Source: Aquipseudomonas alcaligenes | GTDB taxonomy: Bacteria; Pseudomonadota; Gammaproteobacteria; Pseudomonadales; Pseudomonadaceae | Assembly: GCF_900156545.1 (NCBI RefSeq) | Contig: NZ_FTNW01000001.1 | Coordinates: 744,001 to 808,000, forward strand | Length of the DNA stretch: 64,000 bases | Direction of reading: 5' to 3' | In this document: in pieces, positions 16,951 through 25,767 of the stretch | Position numbering within the stretch: the first letter of the stretch is position 1 | Layout of the letters: each line of letters opens with the position of its first letter | Program-made: the position numbers and the translations under genes | Notes under the pieces: generated by a model | Databases searched by the model: none | What the model saw: the letters and a program-made list of their open reading frames with translations, nothing else | Told to the model about the DNA's origin: nothing

Positions 16951-19730
16951 GGCAGCACCTCCAGCTCGACTGGCGCGGCGGCCAGGGTCAGCAGCTCTGC
17001 GGGCTGCGGCAGGCTGCTGGGCGAGGCCACCGGCAGCGCCGCATACAGGCGCGGCACCAGGCCCGGCGGCTGGCCCTGGCGATACAGGCGGGTGATCTGC
17101 ACCGCCTGCACCCCGGCAATGCGGTGCGCTACGGCGGCCAGCTCGTCCACCGAGACGGTCTGGCCGAAGTCGCGGCGGGCGAAGCCGAAGTGCTCGCGCA
17201 GACCGGCCTCGACCTGTTGCAGCACCACTTCAGCGTCGTACTCCGCCAGCACCTTGACCGCCAGGCGGCAGCGGAAGCGCGCATCGACGTAGCTGAGCAG
17301 GCGCAGCGGCATCAGCGGGTCGCCATAAGCGAGCAGGGCGCTGAGCAGGGCGGCGTGGGTGGCCTCGCCCTCGTTCACCGGCGCGCCGGCGACCCCGGCC
17401 AGGGTGAGGAACACGCCGCGCGCCGGGCCACTGGGAATCCACAGCGCATGGGCCTTGTCGATGCCGGCGAAGGCGCGGGCGAAATTGGCGTAGTCGGTGA
17501 TGGACACGGCGCGGTCCAGGGTCAGCACCGTCAGCGGCGCGTTACCGCGCGCCTGCTCCAGGGACTCGGCATCCTCACCGCCAGTGGCCGGCACCGGGTT
17601 GAGCACTTCGCCGACGCCCAGCGGGCGCGACAGCAGGGTGGTGAGCTTGCCGGCGGCCAGGTTGCCGGCGACGCCCAGGCCCTTGCGGTAGCGTGCGCGC
17701 ACATTGCTGTGGCCGCTGGGCAGGCGCGCGCCCTCGCGGCCGTCGCCGAACTGCAGGCTGGCGAGGCCGGCCTCGTCCTGGCTGGTCTCGTAGCTGCGCG
17801 CGTTGGCCGGGGCGCCATAGAGCGTGGGCAGCTCGCTCCACAGCACGTCGTTGACCCGCAGCTCCAGGCTGGAGACGCGCCCGCTCGGCGTGCTGGCACT
17901 GGTGTAGGTGAGCGGTGCCTGGTTGAGCTGGAAGCGCTGGTTGGCCATGGCCGCGTTGCCGTCGCCGAGTATGGCCTCCACCGTCTCGCCGTGGCTGGCC
18001 GGGGCGACGTTGCCGTTGATGCGCAGCGTGGCCCGCTCGTAGACATGCTCCAGCGCCGCGCCGAGCTTGAGGCTGGTGTGGTCGCGGTCGTGGCTCAGCG
18101 CGTCCTCGCCGTCGGCGATGAAGGCGATCTGGCGCACCAATGGGTCGTTCTTCTGCCCGGGCGCCAGGCGCAGCTGATTGCCCTTGGCCTGCAGCAGGCC
18201 GCTGCGGCCGTCGCGGTCGAGCAGGTACAGGCGCAGGGTGACCGAGGCATTGCCGAGCAGCCCGGCGAACTCCTCGGCGCCGAGCGCCACCGGGGTGCTG
18301 CCGAACAGGCGCTCGGCCGGGGCCAACATGAACAACTGGTCGCCATGTTCCAGGGCCAGGCTGCCGCCCTCGTCGAGCTGCAAGGCCAGGCCGCTGGCCT
18401 GCAGGGTGATGCGCTGGCGCCGGCCGCTCAGGGCCAGGGGCTGGCCGGGCTGCAGGCCGTCGACGCGCAGATCGAGGTCGAGCAGGTCGCCATACACCGG
18501 GTGGAACAGCGGCGTGGCGCGGGTCGTCAGCGCCTCGCTCTGCGCCAGTACCAGGGTCTGGCGCAGCGGGAACAGGTTGGTGGTGAGGTTCTCGTCGGTG
18601 TCCGGGGTGAGGCGAGTGATCTTGCCGGACAGGGCAAAGGCGCTGCGGCTGCGGTGGATCACCCGCACAGCGCGGAACAGCTCGACATAGCCCGGCAGGT
18701 CGGCGCTGCCATAGGCGGGGTCGTTGGAGACCAGGGCGAACCAGCTGCCGGCCACGATCTTGGCGTTGTCGGTGTCCAAGTCGATGGCCGTCGGGCTGAT
18801 GACGAAGTTCTTCCAGCGCCAGTCGCTGGCGGTGCTCTTGTCGATCTGATGGCCGATCTGGATGTTGTCCTCGCCGAGCAGGTTGGGGTCGGGCGCGTTG
18901 TGGCCGAACAGGGCGGTGCGCTGGCGCAGGGCGAATACCTTGGCCCCCGCGCGGCTCGGGTTCATCGCCGGGAAGCCGCTGCCCAGCGGGTGGTTCCAGG
19001 ACAGGCGGGTGCGGCCGTTGTCGTTGTCCGGCTCGACCCGGGCCAGCACGCGCACGTCCCAGCGCTCGCTGCCGGGGTCCTGCTCGCGCTCGGCGCCGAC
19101 GATGAGGATGGCATCGCCGGGCTGCAGCTGGGTGGCGAGGCCGTCCAGCCACAGTTCGGTGTCGCCCTTGCGCGGTCGCCAGGCACGGCTGGCCAGGGCC
19201 GGTACGGCATTCCATTCGGCCCGCGCGGGCGCCGCAGCGATGGTCTCGAAGGTCTGCGCCTGCTCGCCCTGGCCCGGCACGCTCTGCACCTTGGTGCCGA
19301 CCGGGATGACGATGGGCTCCACCGGCAGGCCCGGCGCGCTCTGCAGGGTGAAGGCCAGGTGAGTGGAGGCGGCCACCCCGGGCGCCGGGCGGTAGCCGAT
19401 CAGACGCGCCATCTGGCGTACCGAGAGCGGCTCGGTGGCGGTGCGCAGGTAATGTTCCTGGGCGTAGCGCTCGGTGTAGAAGCCGAGTACGTCGAGGCTG
19501 CAGGCCAGGGCGTCGCTCAGGGCCAGGGTGAAATCGCTGCTCTCGCGGCTGGTGAGGGCGGCCAGGACCGGGTATTCGGCGCTGGACAGGCGCGCGCGCA
19601 GGCTGTCGTAGAAGTCCGCGTGGCGACCGATGCGGTAGTCGATGGCCGGCAGGCCGGGCGGGTTGGCGATGCGCCGCGGGGTGTCGGCGTCGACGCCGGC
19701 GCAGCAGTCGCAATCGGGTTGGCGGGCCAT
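16947..19730 (-). CDS. eCIS putative baseplate assembly protein (J-like, second copy)
   Basis: A 927-residue J-like wedge protein, comparable to Afp12 of the antifeeding prophage. It begins with a Cys-rich segment (CDCCAGVD) and then NPPGLPAIDYRIGRHADFYDSLRARL, a block characteristic of 'putative baseplate assembly protein' families. Later come IGYRPAPGVAASTHLAFTL, LQFGDGREGARLPSG and SITDYANFARAFAGIDKAHA, the J-type C-terminal wedge module. ATG at 19730 overlaps the preceding stop by one base (TGATG) and has GGAGG six bases upstream; a GTG at 19733 is less likely. Two adjacent J-like genes are normal in eCIS clusters. Confidence 0.88.
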   Translation of the reverse strand: MARQPDCDCCAGVDADTPRRIANPPGLPAIDYRIGRHADFYDSLRARLSSAEYPVLAALTSRESSDFTLALSDALACSLDVLGFYTERYAQEHYLRTATEPLSVRQMARLIGYRPAPGVAASTHLAFTLQSAPGLPVEPIVIPVGTKVQSVPGQGEQAQTFETIAAAPARAEWNAVPALASRAWRPRKGDTELWLDGLATQLQPGDAILIVGAEREQDPGSERWDVRVLARVEPDNDNGRTRLSWNHPLGSGFPAMNPSRAGAKVFALRQRTALFGHNAPDPNLLGEDNIQIGHQIDKSTASDWRWKNFVISPTAIDLDTDNAKIVAGSWFALVSNDPAYGSADLPGYVELFRAVRVIHRSRSAFALSGKITRLTPDTDENLTTNLFPLRQTLVLAQSEALTTRATPLFHPVYGDLLDLDLRVDGLQPGQPLALSGRRQRITLQASGLALQLDEGGSLALEHGDQLFMLAPAERLFGSTPVALGAEEFAGLLGNASVTLRLYLLDRDGRSGLLQAKGNQLRLAPGQKNDPLVRQIAFIADGEDALSHDRDHTSLKLGAALEHVYERATLRINGNVAPASHGETVEAILGDGNAAMANQRFQLNQAPLTYTSASTPSGRVSSLELRVNDVLWSELPTLYGAPANARSYETSQDEAGLASLQFGDGREGARLPSGHSNVRARYRKGLGVAGNLAAGKLTTLLSRPLGVGEVLNPVPATGGEDAESLEQARGNAPLTVLTLDRAVSITDYANFARAFAGIDKAHALWIPSGPARGVFLTLAGVAGAPVNEGEATHAALLSALLAYGDPLMPLRLLSYVDARFRCRLAVKVLAEYDAEVVLQQVEAGLREHFGFARRDFGQTVSVDELAAVAHRIAGVQAVQITRLYRQGQPPGLVPRLYAALPVASPSSLPQPAELLTLAAAPVELEVLP

Positions 19731-22300
19731 CACTTGCCTCCATGCAGATCGAGCCGCAGCACGCCGTGCTCGGGGAAGTTGGGGTCGTTGTCCAGGCGGG
19801 CGATTTCCAGGCGGCCGAGGCGGATGAAGCCGTCGGCCAGCGGTTTCGGATCGGCCTGGCCCTGGCGCTGCAGGCGCGTCACCTGTACCGAGGCCACCCC
19901 GGGCACGGTACGTGCCGCGGCGTACAGCGGGCTGAGGAAGAAGGTCTGGCCGAAGCTGAAGTTGTCCGGGTGGAACAGGCCGCGGGTGCCGTCGGCGCGC
20001 TGGCGGTTGCCAAGCACGTCGAGCAGGCTGCGGCGCACATCGCTGCGGAAGTAGCCGGCCCTGACGCAGACCAGCAAGTCGATCTCCAGCGACACCTGCA
20101 CCGGCTGGTTGACCCGCAGGTCATGGCCGGCCATGCGGTAGCGGTCCAGGTGCTCGACCACGGCCTTGGCGAAAGGCGCATCGACCGCGGCGCCGCCGTC
20201 GCGGTCGACGGTGACGAACACCGTGTGCCAGCTGCCGGTCCAGCGCAGCCCGGCAGCGGCGCGCTGCACACCGGCCAGGCGCTCGGTGACCTCGGCGTAA
20301 TCCTCGGGCGTGACGGCCCGTTCCTGGGTGCGGAATGCTTGCGGCGCGGCGCGGCGCAGCTCGGCGGGATGCTCGGCGGCGACCCCGCCGCTGGCCGGCA
20401 GCGGGTTGCTCACCGCGACGATGCGCGCCTCGGCGCTGACCACATGGGCAATGCTGGCGGCACCGACATTGCCGGCCGGACCGTTGCCGACCCGGTAATA
20501 GGCCCGGAAGTCGTCGCCGACATTGGGCCGGCGGCCATGCCGGTCGTCGCCGAAGCGCAGGCGGGCACTGCCGTCGTTCTCCGCTTCGAGCACGAAGTGG
20601 CGGTCCTCGGCCTTGCTGTCCAGCAGGTTGCGCTGCACGCCCCAGTGTTCCGGACTGCCCTGCGCACCGCTTTCCAGGCGCAAGGCGGGCAGTGCGTCGG
20701 CGCTACGCCAGCGCAGGGCAGCGCTGGCGGCGGCGTCCGGGTCGAACAGCACCCATTCGCGGCGCAGCAGGCCGCCGTCCAGCACCCGACGCTGGACCCG
20801 GCCCCTGTGGGTCACCGGCCCCTCGGCCAGCAGCGGCCGGTAGCGCGGCGGCAGCGGCTCGGCGGCCTGCAGCTGGCAGGCGCCACCACTGGCCGGGTAC
20901 TGCAGGCGTGGCTGCGGCACCTCGGCCAGCACCTCGTCGAGCACGCTGCGGCCGTGGTCGACCAGCAGCATGTTGCCCAGCGCAACGCTGACGTCGGCCA
21001 GCTGCACCTGGCCGTGGGCCTCGTCCGTCTCGCTGGAAATGCACAGGGCGAATGGCAGGGCGTCGTCGGCATGCCAGGCGATCTCGGTGATTTCGCTGTC
21101 GTCCAGCGGGTCGAGCAGCGGGTCGCTACCGTCGAAGGCGCGCACCCGGGTCAGGCGCACCGCGTGACGGCGCTGCGGGTCGGCATCGGCCGCCTCGCCG
21201 GTGAGCGGCCCCATGACCTCCTGCAATAGCAGCACGTCGCCCACGGCCAGGTCGGGCAGGTGGCCGCGCAGGGTGGCGGCGGTGGCGCCCTGCGGCAGAC
21301 AGCAGCGAGCATCGCTCCAGGTATGGAAGAACAGCTGGTTGTGCGCCTCGCGCAGGCTGATCTCGTGCATCGGCTCGAACACCAGTGGCGTGGCCTGCAG
21401 CGCCTGACGCTCCTGCGGCGAGTCGGCGAGGATGCGCGCCGGCACGCCGGGCACCCGGGTGTAGAAACGCAGCCCGGCGGGCAGCGGGAAGGGCCCGCCG
21501 CTGACCTCCAGGTGCAGCCAGGCGCGGGCGTTGCAGCCTTCGTGCAGCTGGTAGTCCACCAGTAGCGCGTGGCGGCGCAGGCTGCTGCGCCGGCGCGCCG
21601 TGTGCAGGTAGGCCTCGGTGGCGACGGCGTCGAGCTGGTAGTGCTGCAGATCGCCGACATAGGCGATCAGCTCGCCCAGGGTAGTGGCCAGGTCCGCAGG
21701 ACTGCGGTCGCGCCAGCCGGGCATCTGCCGGGCCAGACGGTCCATCACCAGGCGGCGCAGGCTGGCATAGTCGCGGGCCAGGTAGTTGATGTCGGCGGCG
21801 GCAGCGACCGGTTCGGGGCAGTCGTGCCGGGGCTTGCAGTCGAAGTCGCTGGGGCATTCGACCTTGAAGGCGAAGTCCACCGCCGACAGGCGCGGGTCGA
21901 AGTCCGCCAGCGGGGTGTCCAGCGATCCGGCCTGGCGCAGGCGCAGGCTGTAGGTGGAGTGATCGCCGTCGCTGTCGGTGCGTACCACCAGCACATGGTC
22001 GGGCTCGTCCAGCGCCAGCAACAGTGCCTGCTCGGCGGCGCTGGCCTGGGCCGGTGGAGTGCCGGCGATGCCGACCCATTCGACGTTGACTTGGCGGATA
22101 CGCTCGCCGCCGGTGATGCTCAGGTTGTCCGGGCTGAGCCCGGCCGGCACCGGCTTCAGCAGACGTACCAGCAGGGTGCGCTGGCGCGGGCTGCCTAATG
22201 GCGCGTCGAGGTCGAGCACCTCCAGATGGTCGATACCGTTGAGGCTCGGGTGGGCGTCCACCAGGGCCCGGCGGTTTTCCTCGCAGCAGTGGTAGATCAT
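19730..22300 (-). CDS. eCIS putative baseplate assembly protein (J-like, first copy)
   Basis: An 856-residue protein comparable to Afp11. It starts MIYHCCEENRRALVDAHPSLNGIDHLEVL, typical of this family. The middle contains DINYLARDYASLRRLVMDRLARQMPGW and TTLGELIAYVGDLQHYQLDAVATEAYL, the strongly conserved J-like signature. The C-terminal part carries LRFGDDRHGRRPNVGDDF and ERAVTPEDYAEVTERL. ATG at 22300 overlaps the gp25-like stop by four bases (ATGA). A longer frame upstream to 22435 lies inside the gp25 gene and is rejected. It forms the baseplate wedge with the second J-like protein and the gp25-like protein. Confidence 0.9.
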   Translation of the reverse strand: MIYHCCEENRRALVDAHPSLNGIDHLEVLDLDAPLGSPRQRTLLVRLLKPVPAGLSPDNLSITGGERIRQVNVEWVGIAGTPPAQASAAEQALLLALDEPDHVLVVRTDSDGDHSTYSLRLRQAGSLDTPLADFDPRLSAVDFAFKVECPSDFDCKPRHDCPEPVAAAADINYLARDYASLRRLVMDRLARQMPGWRDRSPADLATTLGELIAYVGDLQHYQLDAVATEAYLHTARRRSSLRRHALLVDYQLHEGCNARAWLHLEVSGGPFPLPAGLRFYTRVPGVPARILADSPQERQALQATPLVFEPMHEISLREAHNQLFFHTWSDARCCLPQGATAATLRGHLPDLAVGDVLLLQEVMGPLTGEAADADPQRRHAVRLTRVRAFDGSDPLLDPLDDSEITEIAWHADDALPFALCISSETDEAHGQVQLADVSVALGNMLLVDHGRSVLDEVLAEVPQPRLQYPASGGACQLQAAEPLPPRYRPLLAEGPVTHRGRVQRRVLDGGLLRREWVLFDPDAAASAALRWRSADALPALRLESGAQGSPEHWGVQRNLLDSKAEDRHFVLEAENDGSARLRFGDDRHGRRPNVGDDFRAYYRVGNGPAGNVGAASIAHVVSAEARIVAVSNPLPASGGVAAEHPAELRRAAPQAFRTQERAVTPEDYAEVTERLAGVQRAAAGLRWTGSWHTVFVTVDRDGGAAVDAPFAKAVVEHLDRYRMAGHDLRVNQPVQVSLEIDLLVCVRAGYFRSDVRRSLLDVLGNRQRADGTRGLFHPDNFSFGQTFFLSPLYAAARTVPGVASVQVTRLQRQGQADPKPLADGFIRLGRLEIARLDNDPNFPEHGVLRLDLHGGK

Positions 22301-22665
22301 GCCGGTACCCCCTGCACGAAGCTGTCCGCACGGCGCTGATTGGTGCGCAGGATGCGGTACTGCACCTGAACCATCAGGCGTGCATCCACAGCGATGACCT
22401 CGACCGATTCGACCTGTATCAGATCGGCCAGCCACTGCTGCAGGGCACCCTGCACGAGGAACTGCACGGTGGCCGCCAGTTCCGGGCTGTTAGGCGCGAA
22501 CACCAGTTCGCGCAGGCCACTGCCGAAGTCCGGACGCATCACCCGCTCGCCGGGTGTGGTGAACAGCACCTGTTCGATCAGCCCGCGAATCCAGCTGGCT
22601 TCGTCCGCCTCGCGGCTGCGACCATGGCCATCGAAGCAATAGGGAAAGTGCAGTCGCTGGGTCAT
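22297..22665 (-). CDS. eCIS gp25/GPW-like baseplate wedge protein
   Basis: A 122-residue protein of the T4 gp25 / phage P2 W family, the small lysozyme-like-fold subunit that starts sheath assembly on the baseplate. Visible hallmarks are IRGLIEQVLFTTPGERVMRPDFGSGL and ELAATVQFLVQGALQQWLADLIQVESV; the PGER-x-RP-x-FGSGL motif is diagnostic. ATG at 22665 has GGGAG correctly placed; the frame is open further upstream but enters the PAAR-like gene. The order spike tip, gp25, J-like, J-like matches Afp9 to Afp12 arrangements. Confidence 0.9.
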   Translation of the reverse strand: MTQRLHFPYCFDGHGRSREADEASWIRGLIEQVLFTTPGERVMRPDFGSGLRELVFAPNSPELAATVQFLVQGALQQWLADLIQVESVEVIAVDARLMVQVQYRILRTNQRRADSFVQGVPA

Positions 22666-22667
22666 GT

Positions 22668-22988
22668 TCAGCTCCCTATCACGCGGGTCTGCGCCGCTAC
22701 TGGCAGCAGCGGCGTACCGTTGGGCGCGCAGACTGCCTGGCTGTCCATCAGCACCAGCGGCTGGCCGTTCGACATGACCCGCAGCGCCGCCACCACCCAT
22801 TGCCCGGTGATGCAGGGCACCGGGCTGCCGGAGACATTGAACGGGCAGCCGGCGACCAGGTAGGGCGCGCTCATCAGCACGGTCGGCTGGCCGCTGACCA
22901 GTACCCGCGGGTTGGGCGCGGTGGGGGTGGCGGTGCCGCCGTGGGCGCAGAGCACGCTGGCGCCGACATGGAGGAGGGGGCCTGGCAT
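22668..22988 (-). CDS. eCIS PAAR-like spike-tip protein
   Basis: A 106-residue protein of the size and composition of PAAR-type tips that sharpen the central spike. It is rich in Gly, Pro and Val, with Cys and His scattered in the positions expected for metal binding: HVGASVLCAHGGTATP near the N-terminus, then PYLVAGCPFNVSGSPVPCITGQW, and QAVCAPNGTPLLP. AGGAGG lies upstream of ATG 22988. It sits directly between the spike gpV-like gene and the gp25 gene, the usual place for the tip. It is separated from the preceding micro-ORF by a single base. Confidence 0.82.
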   Translation of the reverse strand: MPGPLLHVGASVLCAHGGTATPTAPNPRVLVSGQPTVLMSAPYLVAGCPFNVSGSPVPCITGQWVVAALRVMSNGQPLVLMDSQAVCAPNGTPLLPVAAQTRVIGS

Positions 22989-22989
22989 C

Positions 22990-23055
22990 TCAGCAGGCCT
23001 CCTTGAGCCGCGGGGTATGCTGCCGGCGGCGCTGCTGCGTTGCGTGTCTGTCCAT
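22990..23055 (-). CDS. Micro-ORF, 21-residue Arg/Gln-rich peptide preceding the PAAR-like gene
   Basis: A 21-codon frame starts at ATG 23055 with AAGGAGG seven bases upstream, an excellent ribosome binding site. It ends in TGA one base before the PAAR-like ATG. The peptide has a central QQRRRQ run and ends KEAC. It may simply be a translational relay carrying ribosomes across the 120-base gap after the gpV-like gene, or a real small protein. No homologue is known to me. Confidence 0.5.
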   Translation of the reverse strand: MDRHATQQRRRQHTPRLKEAC

Positions 23056-23109
23056 ATCTGCCTCCTTGTTCCGCATTCCACGGGAACCGCAACCGGCCAG
23101 AAAGGTGGC

Positions 23110-23622
23110 CTAGATCACCATCAGCGCGCCGTTGTTGATGGTGACTGCCGGTCCGATCAGGGTGAGCATGGCGCCCTTGCCGTTCTGGATGTAGATGCCG
23201 GTGTCGTTGACGATCAGGGTGGCGCCGGTGGCGCTCTTGAGCATGATGCCGCCGGTGGGGCCGGGCAGGTCGGAGATGGTCAGGCCGTTCTGCAGTGGGG
23301 TCTGCAGGGTGATGGCCGACAATCCTGGTGGAGTCAGGCGGGCCAGGGCCGGGATCTCCGCAGCGCTGCCCCAGAAGCAGCCGACCCAGATCGGGTGGTC
23401 CGGGTTGCCCTGCTCGAACTCCACCCACACCCCGGAACCGATCATCGGCAGCGCCAGCATGCCGTTCTGGATGCCGGCCACTGGCACGCAAGGCATGGCC
23501 CAGCTGGTCGGCACCAGCCCGGCGACATCCGGCACCTGCACCTGCAGGCGGCCTTGCTGCATGGGGTCGATGTTGTTCAACACCATGCCGCGATACTTGC
23601 CGTAGTAGCGTTGCTGGCTCAT
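23110..23622 (-). CDS. eCIS baseplate spike protein, gpV-like
   Basis: A 170-residue protein of the phage baseplate assembly protein V family, the OB-fold plus beta-prism spike. It begins YYGKYRGMVLNNIDPMQQGRLQVQVPDV, the standard opening of gpV/VgrG OB-folds. It continues with WAMPCVP, GSGVWVEFEQGNPDHPIWVGCFWG (the conserved 'G..VWVEFE.GDP..P...G' block) and a C-terminal repeat-like prism (GATLIVNDTGIYIQNGKGAMLTLIGPAVTINNGA). It overlaps the gpD-like gene by four bases. In Afp-type systems gpD and gpV parts are often one polypeptide (Afp8/VgrG); here they are two genes. Confidence 0.9.
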   Translation of the reverse strand: MSQQRYYGKYRGMVLNNIDPMQQGRLQVQVPDVAGLVPTSWAMPCVPVAGIQNGMLALPMIGSGVWVEFEQGNPDHPIWVGCFWGSAAEIPALARLTPPGLSAITLQTPLQNGLTISDLPGPTGGIMLKSATGATLIVNDTGIYIQNGKGAMLTLIGPAVTINNGALMVI

Positions 23623-24758
23623 GCGGGCACCGTGGGCGTGATGGAGATGAGGCCGTTGCGGCTGAGGTTGAAGCTCTGGGTGAACTTGCCGCGGGCCAGG
23701 GTGCTGGTGACGCTGCTGACGTAGTACAGGCCGTCGTAGGCAAGCCCGGCGCCGCGCACTCCGACCAGCTTGCGCGGGCGCAGGATGCGGCCGTAACGCA
23801 GCACGTCGAGGCTGCCGCTGGCGGTCACCGAATCCTGCGACCTCTTCGCCTCGGCAAGCCCGGCGCTGATGGCCTGCATCGGGTTCATCTTGGCCGTGTC
23901 CTTCATCATCTTGATGTTGGCCAGCGGCGTGGACAGCACGCCCAGCGGCGGCTGCAGCGGATTGAGGTTGGGAATCGGGATGGGGATGGGCACGCGGGTC
24001 ATCTGGTTCTGGATGAACACCACCGGCAGCACGCCCTTGGTCGGGTCGAAGCTGAAGTTCAGCGACTCGACGTTGGTGTGCGCATCCATGTCGATGTTCA
24101 GCGCCGGCTGCGGCGGGCCGACTTTGATCTCCGGGCCGAAGTAGGCGATGTTGGTCAGCGGCACCTCGCCCGGTTCGATGTAGAACACATGGCCGACTTC
24201 CTCGGCCAGCTGGCGGATATAGGCCAGGTCGGTGCCCTGCTGGGCAGGGATGCGCTCGATGGGAATCGGCACATCCGTGAAGAACGACGGGATCGGTAAG
24301 GGAATGATGCCGAATGCCGCGTATTTGGCGCAGATCAGCGCCACACGAGCCTCGATCGGCATGGCCGGGTAGGGCATGCCGGAGAAGTCGATCAGGTCCA
24401 TGACCTTGGTCAGGTCCTCGCCGGTGATGGTGATGCTGCCGGGCTGGCGGTTCTGCCCGGCCTGCACCTCGACGTTGGTCAGCACGCCGTCGAACAGCGG
24501 CTGCGGCCGCCCGCCCAGGGTGACGATCAGCACCACCCGCAGCGGCGGCGTGCCCAGGCTGGTGTTGTTGCCCACGGCGATCAGGAACAGGGTGTTCAGA
24601 TCGGACTTGCTGTTGACCTTGAAGCGCAGCTGGAAGCCGCTGGCCCCCTCGCTGGCGCTGGTCACCGTGACCTCTTCGAGAGCGTCGATCAGTATGGCCG
24701 GCACCGGCAGCGGAATGATCGGGCCGATCAGCAGGCTGAGGTGCACGGCGTTGCTCAT
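23619..24758 (-). CDS. eCIS baseplate hub protein, gpD-like
   Basis: A 379-residue protein of the phage late control D / VgrG N-terminal type that forms the hub joining tube and spike. Visible family features: GFQLRFKV in the first barrel, LFDGVLTNVEVQAGQ, GEDLTKVMDLID, ADLAYIRQLAEEVGHVFYIEPG (here beginning GTD) and the C-terminal GLYYVSSVTSTLARGKFTQSFNLSRNGL. It has notable Pro/Ile runs (PIPIPIPNLNPLQPP) that form an extended linker. ATG at 24758 overlaps the LysM gene stop by four bases; a longer upstream frame lies inside the LysM gene and is rejected. Confidence 0.87.
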   Translation of the reverse strand: MSNAVHLSLLIGPIIPLPVPAILIDALEEVTVTSASEGASGFQLRFKVNSKSDLNTLFLIAVGNNTSLGTPPLRVVLIVTLGGRPQPLFDGVLTNVEVQAGQNRQPGSITITGEDLTKVMDLIDFSGMPYPAMPIEARVALICAKYAAFGIIPLPIPSFFTDVPIPIERIPAQQGTDLAYIRQLAEEVGHVFYIEPGEVPLTNIAYFGPEIKVGPPQPALNIDMDAHTNVESLNFSFDPTKGVLPVVFIQNQMTRVPIPIPIPNLNPLQPPLGVLSTPLANIKMMKDTAKMNPMQAISAGLAEAKRSQDSVTASGSLDVLRYGRILRPRKLVGVRGAGLAYDGLYYVSSVTSTLARGKFTQSFNLSRNGLISITPTVPA

Positions 24759-25114
24759 GAGTCCTCTCCTGGCACGCCTTCCGGCAGGGTGATGCGCAGC
24801 GTGCGGCCGACCGTCTCGGTCAGCTCGTCCGGGCGCAGCGCGCCGTTGCCGTCGCACAGCCGCCAGTACTGCTGTGGGTCGCCCAGATAACGCGCGGCCA
24901 GGTTGTCGATGCGGTCGCCAACCGCCACGCGATGTTCGCTCAGGGTGGCGAAGTGCTCCGGCGGCGGCACGAAACGCCGCCGCACATAGCTCAGTACCTC
25001 GCCGTCGGCGCGGGTCCACTGGGCGATGTCCAGGCCGTGATAGCGGCTGTCCGGAGCGAAGGCCGGCGCGGTGATGGCGTTGGCCTGCAGGAAGGCCTTG
25101 AGCGGATCGGTCAT
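24755..25114 (-). CDS. eCIS LysM/tail-X-like protein
   Basis: A 119-residue protein. Its C-terminal half has VAVGDRIDNLAARYLGDPQQYWRLCDGNGALRPDEL followed by ITLPEG, the LysM-like pattern seen in tail protein X and eCIS adaptor proteins (T4 gp53-like). The N-terminal half (DSRYHGLDIAQWTRADGEVLSYVRRRFVP) is typical of this small CIS family. It overlaps the CIS-tube protein gene on one side and the gpD-like gene on the other by four bases each. It probably links the hub or tube to the baseplate. Confidence 0.82.
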   Translation of the reverse strand: MTDPLKAFLQANAITAPAFAPDSRYHGLDIAQWTRADGEVLSYVRRRFVPPPEHFATLSEHRVAVGDRIDNLAARYLGDPQQYWRLCDGNGALRPDELTETVGRTLRITLPEGVPGEDS

Positions 25115-25767
25115 GGCAGGCCTCCGATACCCAGCGCGTCGAAGCCGAAGGTGGCGGCCTTGCCGGCCAGCTTCTCGCGCGATTGCAGATAGGCCATGAA
25201 CAGCCCGCCGCCCTTGTGCTCGAAACCGAGGTCATCGATCGAGAGCACGCGCAGGCTGAGGTTGCAGGTGGCGTTGATCGGGTTCAGTTGCGGGTCGAAG
25301 GCTTCCTCGGCGATGGAGAAGTCGGTCACCCGCACCGGCACGATGCGCTTGGCGCCCCAGACGAACAGCACCAGTGACGACTCCATCGGCGCAATCTCCA
25401 GGGTGCCGGCCGCCGCCAGCGCCTTGCCGGCCAGCAGGTCGGCCGCCGCCGGATTGATCAGCGACTCCAGCACCGCCAGTTGCGGCGCGATGCCGGCATC
25501 CACCACGGCCTGATGCCGCTCGGGAAACTGCAACTGGTCAGCGGCATCGATTTCCGCCTCCAGCTGAAAGGTCTCTACCGCCGGGCCTTTCAGACGCATG
25601 GCCTCCGAACGCTCGGCACCCTCACCGGCGCCCTGCACCTGCAGGCTGCGGGTGAGCTTCTCCGGGTTGTACTGCAGGGCGATCACCCGGCGTACTCGAG
25701 CCGATTGCGGGTCGATCATGACCAGGCCGGCTTTGATCAGGCGCGGGGAACTGCTGATGCCGCTCAT
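25111..25767 (-). CDS. eCIS tube/adaptor protein (CIS_tube N-terminal domain, Afp7-like)
   Basis: A 218-residue protein beginning MSGISSSPRLIKAGLVMID, then VIALQYNPEKLTRSLQ and VETFQLEAEIDAADQL. These are the recognisable N-terminal features of the contractile-injection-system tube protein family that starts the inner tube on the hub. The C-terminal part has SLVLFVWGAKRIVPVRVTDFSIAEEAFDPQLNPINATCNLSLRVL, also typical. ATG at 25767 overlaps the stop of the upstream micro-ORF (ATGA). In Afp-type systems this module and LysM are fused (Afp7); here the LysM part is the next gene. Confidence 0.85.
   Translation of the reverse strand: MSGISSSPRLIKAGLVMIDPQSARVRRVIALQYNPEKLTRSLQVQGAGEGAERSEAMRLKGPAVETFQLEAEIDAADQLQFPERHQAVVDAGIAPQLAVLESLINPAAADLLAGKALAAAGTLEIAPMESSLVLFVWGAKRIVPVRVTDFSIAEEAFDPQLNPINATCNLSLRVLSIDDLGFEHKGGGLFMAYLQSREKLAGKAATFGFDALGIGGLP

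Noticed and set aside
17124-20054. 976-codon open frame on the + strand opposite the two J-like baseplate genes
   Set aside because: It is an antisense shadow caused by high GC third positions: Gly/Gln/Arg-rich composition without domains, no Shine-Dalgarno, and it overlaps two clearly recognised genes.
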